A stretch of 64,000 nt of DNA from Pogonophryne albipinna (lineage: Eukaryota; Chordata; Actinopteri; Perciformes; Artedidraconidae): positions 4,061,271 to 4,125,270 of the forward strand of contig CM053251.1 of the NCBI GenBank assembly GCA_028583405.1, written 5' to 3'. The translations under genes were made by a program, and so were the position numbers. Under the pieces are notes generated by a model, which saw only the letters and a list, made by a program, of their open reading frames with translations, searched no databases and was not told the DNA's origin. Each line of letters starts with the position of its first letter. Position 1 is the first letter of the stretch. This document shows positions 9,700-21,098 of the stretch, in pieces.

Positions 9700-11100
9700 G
9701 TGAGCACTCTGCTAACTGGGGTGAGAAAAATTTAGTGGTCAGTTAGTGGTCTATATGCTGTGAGAGGAGAGCGGGAATACTCTCTCCACTAGCGCCGTAG
9801 CGAGTTAGCCTGAGCGAGAGCACTCTGCTAACTGGAGATGGAACGGGTCTTAAACCAATTGTGTGTAGTGAGAGGGGAGCGGAAGCACTCTCTTCACTAG
9901 CGCTGTAGCGAGTTAGCTTTGAGCGAGAGCACTCAGCTAACTGGAAGATGGAACAGAAACCAACTGTGTGCAGGGAGAGGGGAGCGGAAACACTCTCTTC
10001 ACTAGCGCTGTAGCAAGTTAGCTTTGAGCGAGAGCACTCAGCTAACTGGAGGATGGAACAGAAACCAACTGTGTGCAGGGAGAGGGGAGCGGAAACACTC
10101 TCTTCACTAGCGTTGTAGCAAGTTAGCTTTGAGCGAGAGCACTCTGCTAACTGGAGATGGAACGGGTCTTAAACCAATTGTGTGTAGTGAGAGGGGAGCG
10201 GAAGCACTCTCTTCACTAGCGCTGTAGCGAGTTAGCTTTGAGCGAGAGCACTCAGCTAACTGGAAGATGGAACAGAAACCAACTGTGTGCAGGGAGAGGG
10301 GAACGGAAACACTCTCTTCACTAGCGCTGTAGCAAGTTAGCTTTGAGCGAGAGCACTCAGCTAACTGGAGGATGGAACAGAAACCAACTGTGTGCAGGGA
10401 GAGGGGAGCGGAAACACTCTCTTCACTAGCGTTGTAGCAAGTTAGCTTTGAGCGAGAGCACTCAGCTAACTGGAGGATGGAACAGAAAACCACTGTGTGT
10501 GCAGGGAGAGGGGAGCGGAAACACTCTTCACTAGCGCTGTAGCAAGTTAGCTTTGAGCGAGAGCACTCAGCTAACTGGAGGATGGAACAGGAACCAATTG
10601 TGCGCCGTGAGAGGGCGAAGACACTCTTTTCACTAGCGCCGTAACAGTTAGCTTGAACAGGAGCACTCAACTAACTGGACGATATAACAGGTAAGGAACC
10701 AACTGTATGTAGTGAGAGGAGGGCGGAGACGCTCTCTTCACTAGCGCAGTAACAGTTAGCTTGAACGGGAGCACTCAGCTAACTGAACGATATAATAGGT
10801 AAGGAACCAAATGTATGTAGTGAGAGGAGGGCGAAGACGCTCTCTTCACTAGCGCAGTAACAGTTAGCTTGAACGGGAGCACTCAGCTAACTGGACGATA
10901 GAATCAGGTAAGGAACCAAATGTATGTAGTGAGAGGGGGGCAGAGACGCTCTCTTCACTAGTGCAGTAACAGTTAGCTTGAACGGGAGCACTCAGCTAAC
11001 TGGACAATAGAATCAGGTAAGGAACCAAATGTATGTAGTGAGAGGAGGGCGGAGACGCTCTCTTCACTAGTGCAGTAACAGTTAGCGCAGTAACAAATTA
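9700..11100. repeat. Tandem array of 102-110 bp units in the DIRS 5' leader
   Basis: About thirteen copies of a unit containing CTCTTCACTAGCG, GTTAGCTTGAGCGAGAGCACTC and GCTAACTGG. Spacing between successive CACTAGCG motifs is 105, 105, 109, 105, 105, 105, 102, 108, 108, 108 and 110. A 319-bp, three-unit higher-order repeat is visible: the segment starting near 9818 recurs near 10137. Units at the element's 5' side (10640-11100) form a distinct subtype with GGTAAGGAACCAA. The array lies between the gag start and the 5' terminal repeat. The frame at 10107-10670 (-) is a by-product. Confidence 0.85.
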
Positions 11101-11448
11101 GCGAGAGCCCTCGGCTAATTTGTACACAATTATCTCCTTAGTTTGAGAATATATATAGCACAATCAGCAATAATTGGTAGCGATCTCACCGGCTGACGTG
11201 CAGGAGCGTCCGCTCTTTACCGGTCCGGAGCTCCTAGGGTCCGAGCGGTGAAAACCGCGGTCCCCTCCCTTGGGAGGGCGGACAGCTAGCTCGTCGCAGC
11301 CTTTGGAGGGCGAGCGTCTTTCTAGCCCGCAGCTCCGATCGAGACGATCACAAGGCTACAGGTAGCGATGAGCTATAATCTTAATTTTCAGTAAGCTAGC
11401 TTGGCTTCTACTCATAAAGTAGTAACCTGTGCAGCGAGAAGATGAAAA
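11101..11448 (-). other. DIRS 5' leader between array and terminal repeat
   Basis: GC-rich single-copy sequence with short inverted motifs (CCCTCCCTTGGGAGGG near 11263). No coding frame is recognised. On the minus strand it lies just downstream of the terminal repeat, where the transcript would begin. Confidence 0.4.
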
Positions 11449-11609
11449 AGGACTGAACTCGTTGACGGCACCGGAACTTATGCCTTCCGGGGTCATACGA
11501 GGTCACACGTGACTTTGTTGATATAAATATTCGACCTGCGCATGCGCGAGACAGAAGATATCCAGTGCTAAAGCACCGCCTCTGGCGGTCAGTAAGGATG
11601 AAATAGAAC
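11449..11609. repeat. DIRS inverted terminal repeat (right, 5' end of element)
   Basis: Reverse complement of the inner part of 8250-8434. Its outer end GTTCTATTTCATCCTTACTG (read on -) is repeated in the internal complementary region at 8530-8549. Confidence 0.85.
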
Positions 11610-11828
11610 ATCTTAAGTCCAAAGCTCCTCTAACAACATTCTGTATAATTTAGACATAAACAGAAACATATAGGAGCAATAGCGCAAGTGACATAATGGT
11701 GCGCTAAAAACGGTGTAAAATATCCATGTAAAACAGAATGAGATCTGACAGAATGAGAAATGTAATTCCGTGCCGTGAGTTTAAAATACTTTAAATTGTA
11801 ATTTGATATACATATTTGGACTATAATC
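11610..11828. other. Non-coding spacer
   Basis: Probably continues the older sequence interrupted by the DIRS element at 8249. No feature is visible. Confidence 0.4.
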
Positions 11829-12061
11829 TAGGGCTGCTCGATTATGGCAAAAATCATAATCTCGATTATTTGGGTTAATAATTGATATCACGATTATTAA
11901 AAACGATGATCCATTTACTTTGAAAACATCAATTTATTGAAGAAAAAAATGTGAACAGTATGTTTTTAACAAAACCAAGAAAAAAAAAATCGTTTTATTT
12001 CGATTATGTTGTTTTCATAATCGTTGCAAGCCAAAATCGTAATTGCGACTAAGCAGCCCTA
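11829..12061. mobile_element. hAT MITE, TAGGGCTGCT family
   Basis: Ends TAGGGCTGCT and AGCAGCCCTA with an AT-rich core full of AATCGTAAT-like motifs. Flanking octamers CTATAATC (11821-11828) and CGATAATC (12062-12069) match at 7 of 8 positions. Related copies are at 25297, 27800 and 29119. No coding capacity. Confidence 0.8.
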
Positions 12062-12917
12062 CGATAATCACATGTAAGTGATTTCACGCGAAGGCTGTCC
12101 ACAATTGTGATCAATATAAATGTGTATTTGAACGTTTCCCAATGCCGAGAGTCAAATATTCGGTATTATAAAATAGATTCAATCAAATTGAGGCTGAGAA
12201 TGAGTGTTTAACAGACCTTCCCCGAACAACAATAATTACAGCATTAGAGGTTTCTTTCATCAGAGTGTATTTCTTCTGGCTGTTGCTGTTTATTGCTTCT
12301 CTGCTGCGTCTCTAATTGTGCCCTCAGAAAGTTTTGCTGTCTCATAACTTGTTTTCTTCTGATGTATTTCACGGTTCCCCTGAGCACTGCGGTATTCTGA
12401 ATGTCTGTCTCTATTAATTACTGGATGTATTTAGCTTTGCTGTATTGTTCGCTGGTGGGTTTCCTCAGATGCAGAAATCCTCCTGATTCTTTGATTACTT
12501 TGCTGCTTTGGGTTTCAACTGCTGCTCAACTTTTAATCACGGCGTGGTCCGAAGTACACATCGGCCTTGAGACGTGTTGGGATGCAAGCATTATTGTTTA
12601 GTTGACTTAAAGAAATGCACTTTGAGTTTTTTGTCATTGCTTTTCAGTGCATTACTTTTGGAGTAGTATCTTTGGTGGTAAGCCTGGTCAAGATGCAAAA
12701 TACTTTTAATGATATTTTACTGTTTATGTTGATAGGGATATAAACTGAAACAGAACAAAATGTTACACAATACCCCCACTGACATAATGCATCCTTTAGT
12801 TATAATAATTAAACACTTTTCATAGACAGGATGCAGCTGATTCAACAAACACAACATAAGACATTGAATTCAACTCAATTCAAATGTATTAGCACACATG
12901 CAGCATGCGTACATGAT
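12062..12917. other. Non-coding stretch
   Basis: AT-rich sequence without recognisable coding frame or element ends. A short frame at 12401-12601 has no known domain. Confidence 0.4.
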
Positions 12918-13445
12918 AGGGCTGCACCCGAATATTCGTTCGTTGGAGTACTATTCGGGTTTCAATTTCGTTATTCGGATATTCTTTTTTTTGAATGTAT
13001 TGAAAACTCCAATATCAACGTAAGAGCTTGTGCCTCTTCGGGGGGTGCTAACACTTAATCATAAATGCTATTGTTTACTTTCTCCGTCTTTATATGTAGA
13101 TATTACTTTTTCTCCGTTAATCTCCGTCACAATGTTTCCATAGCAACAACAGCTTCCTGTCAACAGCGCTAACTCTCCTTCAAAGTAAAAGCATGTCTAT
13201 ACAAGATAGGAAGCCAAGCCAAATTACACTTAAGACATACAACTGCAACGAAAGTAACAAACACCATGCGATATCCTTTTCAATTTCAAAGAACACAAAT
13301 TGGGTTACATTAACAAATAACTATAAAACAACAATACTGTAGAATAACAAAATGAATACACCGAAATACACATGTTGAAGCGGTTTGCTGATTACTACGC
13401 CCCCCCCCCCCCCCCCCCCCCGGGCCGAATATTCGAATATACGCA
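12915..13445. mobile_element. Possible hAT fragment (GGGCTGCACCCGAATATTCG)
   Basis: A TAGGGCTGCACCCGAATATTCG start at 12916 and an inverted ATTCGAATAT motif after the poly-C run near 13430 suggest a member of a fish hAT family. The second terminus and the target duplication are not visible, so the extent is a guess. Confidence 0.3.
13401..13421. repeat. Poly-C run
   Basis: About 20 consecutive C residues followed by GGG. Such homopolymers are length-unstable and error-prone in sequencing. Confidence 0.9.
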
Positions 13446-13554
13446 TGAATATAAAACTGCTAGATGTTCCTGCTTAAGCGAAGAAAAGTCAACGACTGTA
13501 CACTTCATTTCTAAGAATGCCTCTCAAGATCTTTCGCAGCACTTCTCCGATGCA

Positions 13555-13736
<182 letters not shown>

Positions 13737-13773
13737 ATGGACTGATTGTGATAAAGTAATGAGAGACAGAACA

Positions 13774-13860
13774 ATGTCACAGTGTGCTGTTCCCGGTTGT
13801 TCACATTATAATAGGGCTTCTGAAGAGGCTCCATGTGGGTTCAACGTCTCCCACGTCTAT
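13774..13860 (+). pseudogene. Possible THAP zinc-finger N-terminal remnant
   Basis: The frame directly after the microsatellite reads MSQCAVPGCSHYNR, the usual start of a THAP domain, with two zinc-ligand cysteines four residues apart. The expected AVPTOF-box end and the C-x2-H pair are not found, and the frame ends at 13911. It may be a piece of a P-element-like transposase or a THAP gene. The match is short. Confidence 0.3.
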
Positions 13861-14084
13861 CATGATGAATCCGTCTGTGTGGGATTGCTGAACATTGCAA
13901 GGTGGTCTTGAAAGAAGCTCTTGCTGTTTGATTCTGTGAAGCCAAACTTATAATTAACTAAAATTGTCCATGTATCAAATCCCCTACACAAATGACCATT
14001 TCCTGTCTTTAATGGAATGTTTTAGTGCTATAATGATATTTTCTCAGGTAAGACATGTCAGTGTTTCCCCTAGGTTTACGGCTC

Positions 14085-14130
14085 TGGGGGGGGGGGGGTG
14101 CTGTCTGAGCGGGGGGGGGGGGGGGGGGGT
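14085..14130. repeat. Two long G runs (14 and 19 G approximately)
   Basis: Two poly-G tracts are separated by about 12 bp (TGCTGTCTGAGC). They follow CAGTGTTTCCCCTAGG at about 14060, which resembles a hAT terminus. The pair could form a G-quadruplex. Confidence 0.8.
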
Positions 14131-14895
14131 GTGGCATTGGGATATATATTTTTAAATCCTCTGGACTGGAGCAGAGAGAGGAGCTGTGGATTATTGTTAT
14201 TGATTCATGCATCAGTGTTTCTTAGCGTCAAAAACACTACACTCACAACTTAAAATTAAAGCGTTTAGTTTATTTAATAAAAGAGCACATGTTCAATGTG
14301 AAAAGTGACAGTAGATATAGATTAGTTACAATTTGGTGCAATATATATATATATATTTAAAATAAAAAAATAAAAATAATCTTCATGTTTTAAATTGTAT
14401 CTACGAGTGAAATTGCATTCATTTGGAGTCGTGTTTCAGTCCACCTCATGAAACTATGTCTAATATTTACTCTCTTTTAGCTCCGCTTTTGGTCTCCTCC
14501 AACTCCTCAATATCTGGGTCTTCAGCTGCTAAATGCTCCACTGTGTTCACTAGCAGCTAACATTGTCTAACTTCCAATTATAGTGAAGCAAAACAGTAAA
14601 GCAGTGGTAAGGTAAACCAAAAAAAGCTCAAAATCGCTGATACCGAAAAACTGCAGTGTCAGGTGATGATTCTATGCGGATAAGCAGTACAAGCACCTCC
14701 TTTTTGACACTTTATAACAATTTGAACTAATGTTATTATTTAAAAAAGGTGAATTTAATGCAGCTTTAAGCCCTGTTCCTTTCGCCATGCCTGTCCTGCA
14801 TGCTGTACACCAAACTGCTCTTAGGAGATTCCAGAATAGGGATATCATTAATTCAGTTTATCGATCTCCACATTGTTGCCACGCCTACAGCCGCT
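14131..14895. other. Non-coding stretch
   Basis: AT-rich, with a short (AT)n near 14341-14356. No gene or element end can be supported. Confidence 0.4.
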
Positions 14896-15163
14896 ATCAT
14901 GCCATCAGATTTAAAAAAAAAAAACTTTTTATTTTAGTTTTTTATCAACAAACAGCCAGACAGACAACGCAATAGCAGTTGGCAAACAAGTTAGGATGAC
15001 AACAGTGTGATTTGAGTCCGACAGGATAAAAAACAAAGACAAAACAAAAAATGGACTGCGACAGGACAAAAAAAAACAAAAAACAAAGTCAGAATCTAAA
15101 GGCTCTGAGTCTAAGTCCATTATTAATACCATAATGCAATTTAGAAATCATGCCATCAGATTT
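14896..15163. mobile_element. 234-bp insertion flanked by a 17-bp direct repeat
   Basis: ATCATGCCATCAGATTT occurs at 14896-14912 and again at 15147-15163. The bases outside both copies differ, so this is an exact 17-bp duplication of the kind left by target-primed retroposition. The insert begins with 12 A residues and contains three A-rich CAAAAAACAAAG-like patches. On the minus strand AATAAAAAG lies near its end but is followed by T, not A. I do not recognise the family. Confidence 0.55.
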
Positions 15164-16303
15164 GAATTAGAATCAAACAATGAGGTTACCATTACCCACG
15201 TAAGGTGTGTTCGTACCTTAGGGTTTTTTATCACTAAACAGATGCACATAGATACTTAGGTCGATATTGACGAAGGGGGATTCAGGATGGATCGATAAGG
15301 AGAGGACTAGTCTGCTCTCTGTGGGGAAGAAAGCGATTGGAAAGATAAGTCAATGAAGCTGGGAAAAGAAAAACTAAACACACACAATCGTAACAAATCC
15401 TTCCATATATCACACTGAAGGCAGAATCTGTGTCTGACTCTTTATTTATTGTCAAATAAGGAAAGGATTGAGAATGTGTTTGCAGCCTGATTTGCTTGAC
15501 TAGATAAAAGGGAAACATTGATAAACATGACCTCTTTAAAGGTGAAGGATGTGCAGACAAATAGGCTTTACACCATTCAGGAAAGCACATTGAGGGTTTG
15601 CATTGAGAGGACAGACACATCCAAAGCATTGTCATCAGAAGCTGCAGAGAGACAACTTAAAACCTCATCACCTTGAGGAAAAAGCTTTTGAACCCAGAGG
15701 AGAAAATGCTATTTAAAATCCTTAACCCAAAAACAAACCTCAGTTTCCTGAAAGCAAAAGGTAGTCCTTCAGCCATTTATTCCCCAAAGAGCCTAAAGTA
15801 CATCATTCACTTAATATTCGCCGCCTCTTTTCCCCACATTTCATTTGTTTCCAGCGCTGGGGGAAAGGTCTGGCTCAAGCTATTTATCAGAGAGAATTCA
15901 AGCTAAAATACATCCTGAGAGGTTTGATATTTGTGTTTCTCCGCACACAATGATTCAGAATCACTTCTGTAAGTGGAGCTGCTTTGTACCCCTATTTACA
16001 AGAGACAATGGATTGTCCAGTGTATTTGCAAATCAGGTGTGACCAATCAAAGCTGTAATATGAACTTTTCAACAGCAGCGATTAAACAATATCAATTCAG
16101 ACAAAGTCGTAGCCCTAAAGGGCGTTGTTGGCCATAAACAAACACTATTAGGTTACACAAACACAGGTTTTTCATTCATATATTTAGTTGTTAATTTGAA
16201 CGGTTCTCCTTGGGACCTGCACCAGAATATCTACGAAGAAGCGTAGCTACTGTAGCTGGAGCTACGATAACAACTGTGAGAAGACAATACATGGAGTACT
16301 TAA
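15164..16303. other. Non-coding, low-repeat stretch
   Basis: No element ends, RNA genes or convincing coding frames. Probably unique intronic sequence. Confidence 0.45.
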
Positions 16304-16342
<39 letters not shown>

Positions 16343-16361
16343 GTGTGTTAGAGAGAGAGAT

Positions 16362-16405
<44 letters not shown>
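16304..16405. repeat. Compound (GT)n / (GA)n / (CA)n microsatellite
   Basis: A GT run (16304-16340), a short GAGAGAGA patch and a CA run (16363-16405). The GT and CA arms are complementary and could fold into a hairpin. Confidence 0.95.
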
Positions 16406-16406
<1 letters not shown>

Positions 16407-18435
16407 ATATTACCAAAATGTGGACGTACACATATTTCTACACACTTTCAATATAATTTTGATTTGATTGATTATATACAATACAATACAATTATATTGT
16501 ACACATATATATTCAATTATCTTCAGCTTCTTCCCTGAATTTACACGACATCATATTGTTAACATGGCACTGTTACTGTTAGCGCCTTTTACAATGTGAT
16601 TTGGCAATTCTGTGTTTTGATATGGTCATGCCAATAAAGCTAGGGTAAGGATGAGGTGGAAAGTGACTAAAGTAAATTGAGTTTTTGAGTTCATTTCTAG
16701 TGTACTACATTTTAATCCAGTTTGTTTTCGTCAATGATAGTCAAGGTGGATATCGTCACAGTCTGTATTTGATGACGTCAACTGCCTTCAAGTTATTGAA
16801 AAAAAGATTGTTGAGGACATTTTTTTGATATGGTGTTTGTTATCAAATGAACACTATATACTTGTTTCAATCGTGTATTGCCTAATGTGAAACCCTGCAT
16901 TTACTAGAAGATAATGACAGTTTAGAGAGCAGCGGTATCAGCCAGAAAAAGCCGCTTTCTCCGTCATCATTTTCAAGTTCACTTTCCTTTCTCTCATCAG
17001 TATTTCCTGAGGTGTTTATCTCCGCTCCGAGCTGGTCTCGACTCTCGAGCCACTGGAGTGTGCTATAATCATAGCATAATGACAGATAATCTGAAGAACA
17101 CTAAATTACTTTTAATCCTAGCCTAATGACAGATAATACCACTGTGTGTCTGAAAGTGCTGATCTGCATTTTCACCCTCGCTTCTAGGCGTTTTAATTGA
17201 CTCACTGGTTTCTCCGAATCACCACTTTTCAAACTCGCAACTAATGAAATGTAAACTTTGATGTCAGTTTACTTTCTGAAACTTGCCTGAAAGTCAGATC
17301 CAAACAGCGGTTAGTGAGTCAGAGTCAGGTGAAACATATTAATATTCAGACGGCTTCTGCCCCGTTGTCCTGTGATTAAACTTCATGAGGGGTGACATGA
17401 TGGACAGGTAATCACATTTTATTTCCCTTGAACTCGGTGACCAGTGTCTCAGCTCATTACACTGCAATATCTGCATGCTTTGGTTATTTACATGCCCAGT
17501 GTTGAAGGAAGGGTTTGATTATTCAGCGGCTGCAGGCTGTGGAGGGATTTAATATGAGTTACAGTAAATTATTGAGATGCTGGAGGCAAATTCAGGAGTG
17601 TTATTACTCACCCATTGAAGGCTATTCGTTGCCCTAAGGAAGAGTTTGTTATTTAAACTCTGCAGGCTCCAGGCGAATATTACGGTCGCTTGATTAAATC
17701 TCTGAGCTCATAAAGTATCCCTCATTTTACCCAGGATTAATCCGGAGAGTGGGAACCAGAGCTTATTTCAGGTATGGCTTTCTCTCGTGTGAATTTATTG
17801 CTTTTCAGTGAACTTCTTGTTTGCTCTGAGAAGAACAAAGCCATTGGGGCTTCCGGTCCTATAAGATTCATGAGAGGGCAGCATCAGCGAGAGCAAGGAT
17901 GAGGAGAAAGGAAAGTCTCCCTTCATATTTCTTCTTTAGTGTCATTTATGGAAATGTGTGCAGGCAAAGTGGAGCCATGACTGGGAGCAGATGAAGTCAA
18001 GGATACAGAGCCACCAGTCATGAATCTACATTTACTGTATTAACTCAGAAACAGGGAGTTAAGTGAGGCGCAGTCCATCCATTTGATATCTGGACCTGCT
18101 GGATGGCTTTATTTGTTCAAGGCCGTCCCCAGAAGAAGTCTGGCTGCCCATAGAGTGAAGCCATTCATCAAATGGAGCTGGCGTTATAGAAGATGACTTG
18201 CTGTCGCCCCAAATATCAGCGCTCATCTGCTAAGGTCACGATACTCCATCACTCCCAGACAGTAGACTCAAACAGCAAATGATCGTATACGTACAACTCT
18301 ATTTGCTCCAGCGGGTATATTAGTTATGACTGCCGTATTTAGATATTTTACTGGAGAAATCAAACTCACCAACTGTCTGCATTAGTTATCAAGGTCACCG
18401 GGCTCTTTCAGTCTCTATTACAGCAGGGACTAGAC
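16406..18435. other. Longest low-repeat, unique-looking stretch
   Basis: About 2 kb without visible transposon ends, simple repeats or coding frames. Base composition is balanced and the sequence looks non-repetitive. Such islands inside developmental neural genes often hold conserved enhancers, but I have no comparative evidence here. Confidence 0.4.
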
Positions 18436-18449
18436 CAGGGGTGGGGAAC

Positions 18450-20926
18450 TATGGGCTCAGAACAGTCTCATAATACACACATGCACACAGAAGGATTCAC
18501 ACTTGTGTTTTTCAATGCACACACAAATGTGTTCCGTTTCATACACATGTAAATAAAATACAATTACAGAAAAAAGTTTTACATATGTATTTCTGATCCT
18601 CACATATTTGTTTTCCGTTGAAAACCTCTGCACCTGCAAACACATACCACTTTCTGTGCACGGATCGCTGTGCATTCGTGTGTGGGTTTTTTGAGACTCC
18701 CCTGATGCTCACCCGATTCGTACTTGTAATTGTTTCTATCTATAGCCAATCAGATGTCTCCTCAATTCTAAGCCAATCACATGAGCGCGCCCCCACGAGG
18801 GTATGATTTCTTGCGTTCATGACACTTCATGTACGCATTTTGCGCAGTCCGGTCAGCTCGCTAAACAGAGGGCGGAGCTTCAGGTGATCATGCAGAGCTG
18901 CGTGTCTCCGTCAGACTCAGCAGCTGATCTGATCTCTCTCTCGCCTCCAGTTACACTTCACTCGCGTTTATGTCCATATCGATCAGATCCAGCTCTCCTG
19001 ATCGGCCTTTATAGAGAGCACCGATCAAACTATTAAGAGTGAATATCGGCCGATAATGACCGGCAGGGCTCCCCCCCCCGTTGACAGTTCACTGTCTAGC
19101 ACTGGCTTCGTAGTGCACTGATCGATCAGGCTAAGCTAACCTGTAGCTGCTCCCTCCACACTCACAACAACTTCATACAGACATAAATAAAGTAGTGCTG
19201 TCAAAATTATCGCGTTAACGGCGGTAATTAATTTTTTGAATTAATTGCGTTCAAATATTTAACGCATTTAACGCATTTAACGCATGTGCAGAATGGCCCG
19301 CCCCATACATGCCACCAGTGGCAGCGCCAGGGTATGGCTGGGGTAGGCTACACCCATACCGAGAAATGGCTTAGCCCCACCACGAAAAATGATGTTAAAG
19401 TAAGCAAAATAAAGTCCGCCAACTCGGGCGGAGTAAATTGCACAGACAGCAGTTAGTAAGATTGATTTCAGTAGCCACGGTTTTGAAAACTTTTGTCACG
19501 TAGTGATCGTCTTCTCAATAGAACATCTTTGATCTTTGTCTTCTGGCCAATCAGAATCAAGATAACGGCGTGGTGTTGTTGCAGGAAGTCCCGACAGAGA
19601 ATACTTTTGCTGTAGTACCTTATTATACATCCATGTGTAGTACAGGTAACACATAACTGGTACGCAGGATATGTGCGTAATCTGAAATGCGTACCGTCAC
19701 TTGTGTCACAAAGCGCAGTTGCGTACCGACGTACTTGTGAAGCTTTTCCAGAAGGCGGTTAGATCACAGACGACAGAGTCGGTCTCCGTGTGCACAGACA
19801 GGGCTGCTGTTAACGTCGGTCTGTACAACGGAATTGTGCCAAAACTACGCTAACCAGCTGCGGAGGGAGACTTCCCCCCCCTCCCCTTCACTGGAGAACT
19901 GCGCTAAAACAGCTGATCACAACGTTCACACTCTGTGGTCACGAAGTACTCCACTAGCCGCCGCCGCCGCCGCCCCCCCCCCCCTCTGTCGACTTTCCTG
20001 AAGTACTCCCCCGTTGATAGAAATCAACACGTAATGAATTAAGACCCCACGGTTTGATGATTGATAGGTGTGTGGGTTGTCTTTCATTTTGACACGCAGA
20101 TTTTTTTTATAATAAACATAGATACTGTATGTTAAATGGATATATCCGCCTTCTTTCATTTATCTTTCCATTCCCACAACAATATACATAAATAAATGGC
20201 ATATTTTGGACATAGTTCGAATGGTGATTAATCATGATTAATTAATTTTTAAGCTGTGATTAATCTGATTAAACATTTTAATCGTTTGACAGTCCTAAAA
20301 TAAAGCAGCTGTATTCGCCACACAGGAAACACACATTTAAAACGGTTTTGCCTGCCGTGTTTGTGAACACAAGCATTCATCAATGGTTCGGAAAGTGACG
20401 CTGTACCTTAATAATATAAAGGCTTGTATTTGCGTGCATTTCCTGTTCGGAAAGTGGCGCTGTACTGAGAGTGGAGGTGTCCTGACATTAGCGCCTACAG
20501 TCAGGCTCCATGAACCTGTCAGCTCCGGACTGCGCAAAATGCGTACATGAAGCGCTACGTCATGAACGCAAGAAATCTACCCTTGTGGGGGCGTGCTCAT
20601 GTGATTGGCTTAGAATTGAGGAGACATCTGATTGGCTATAGATAGAAAAAATTAAAAGTACGAATCGGCTGACCGCCAGGGGGAGTCTCAAAAAACCCAC
20701 ACACGAATGCACAGCGATCCGTGCACAGAAAGGTTTGTGTTTGCAGGTTCAGGGGATTTAAACGGAAAACAAATATGTGAGGATCAAAAATACATATGTA
20801 AAACTTTTTTCTGTATTTGGATTTTATTTACATGTGAAACGGAACACATTTGTGTGTGCATTGAAAAACACAAGTGTGGATCCTTCTGTGTGCATGTGTG
20901 TATTATGAGACTGTTCTAAGCCCATA
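18450..20926. mobile_element. DNA element with about 410-bp terminal inverted repeats
   Basis: The arms 18450-18858 and 20516-20926 are reverse complements with scattered differences, beginning TATGGGCTCAGAACAG. The flanks duplicate GGGAAC (18444-18449, 20927-20932), and the interrupted hAT reads through when the element is removed. Each arm contains ATTGGC/GCCAAT boxes. No transposase is found; the centre holds another hAT MITE. Superfamily unassigned. Confidence 0.75.
19193..20297. mobile_element. hAT element nested in the long-TIR element
   Basis: The left end TAGTGCTGTCAAA and right end TTTGACAGTCCTA are near-perfect inverted repeats, flanked by an identical octamer AAATAAAG (19185-19192, 20298-20305). 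Subterminal regions are rich in TTAATTAA/GATTAATC motifs and show an inverted relationship. The middle (about 19320-20000) contains unrelated GC-rich sequence, including a short CCG repeat near 19960, probably a further insertion. Confidence 0.8.
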
Positions 20927-21098
20927 GGGAACCTCCGGGCCGTATACGGACCGTGAGACCATTTGGTACGGCCCTCGAGGTAATTTATAAACACGCAAAA
21001 AAGAAAAAAAATTAAGAAATCTAGACCGCAAAATAACTGAACAAGCGAGTGCCTATTTTTCCTGGCCAAGGTCAGGGTCCTTGGACACAACACGAGCC

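Larger units (their letters stand above)
8250..11609 (-). mobile_element. DIRS-type tyrosine-recombinase retrotransposon, internally deleted
   Basis: Inverted terminal repeats of about 150 bp (8250-8434 and 11449-11609) bound a region with a gag-like frame on the minus strand. An internal complementary region at 8481-8579 matches both outer termini, as described for DIRS1. The termini share an AAC triplet (8250-8252, 11607-11609). No target duplication is expected or seen. Complete DIRS elements encode gag, reverse transcriptase/RNase H, methyltransferase and tyrosine recombinase; here only gag and a scrap of recombinase remain, so the copy depends on others. Confidence 0.85.
18436..21098. 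mobile_element. Old hAT-like element (CAGGGGTGGGGAAC) split by a younger insertion
   Basis: The fish hAT terminus CAGGGGTGGGGAAC is at 18436-18449. The sequence that normally follows it, CTCCGGGCCGTATACGG, appears only at 20933 after the intervening element. The right terminus is not visible, since another element begins at 21099. Assignment is from memory of the terminus. Confidence 0.5.

Noticed and set aside
8710..9735. Plus-strand frames of 122 and 196 residues
   Set aside because: Shadows of the minus-strand DIRS gag/recombinase frame.
9700..11100. CRISPR-like array
   Set aside because: Units are contiguous, 102-110 bp, with no unique spacers, in a eukaryotic retrotransposon leader.
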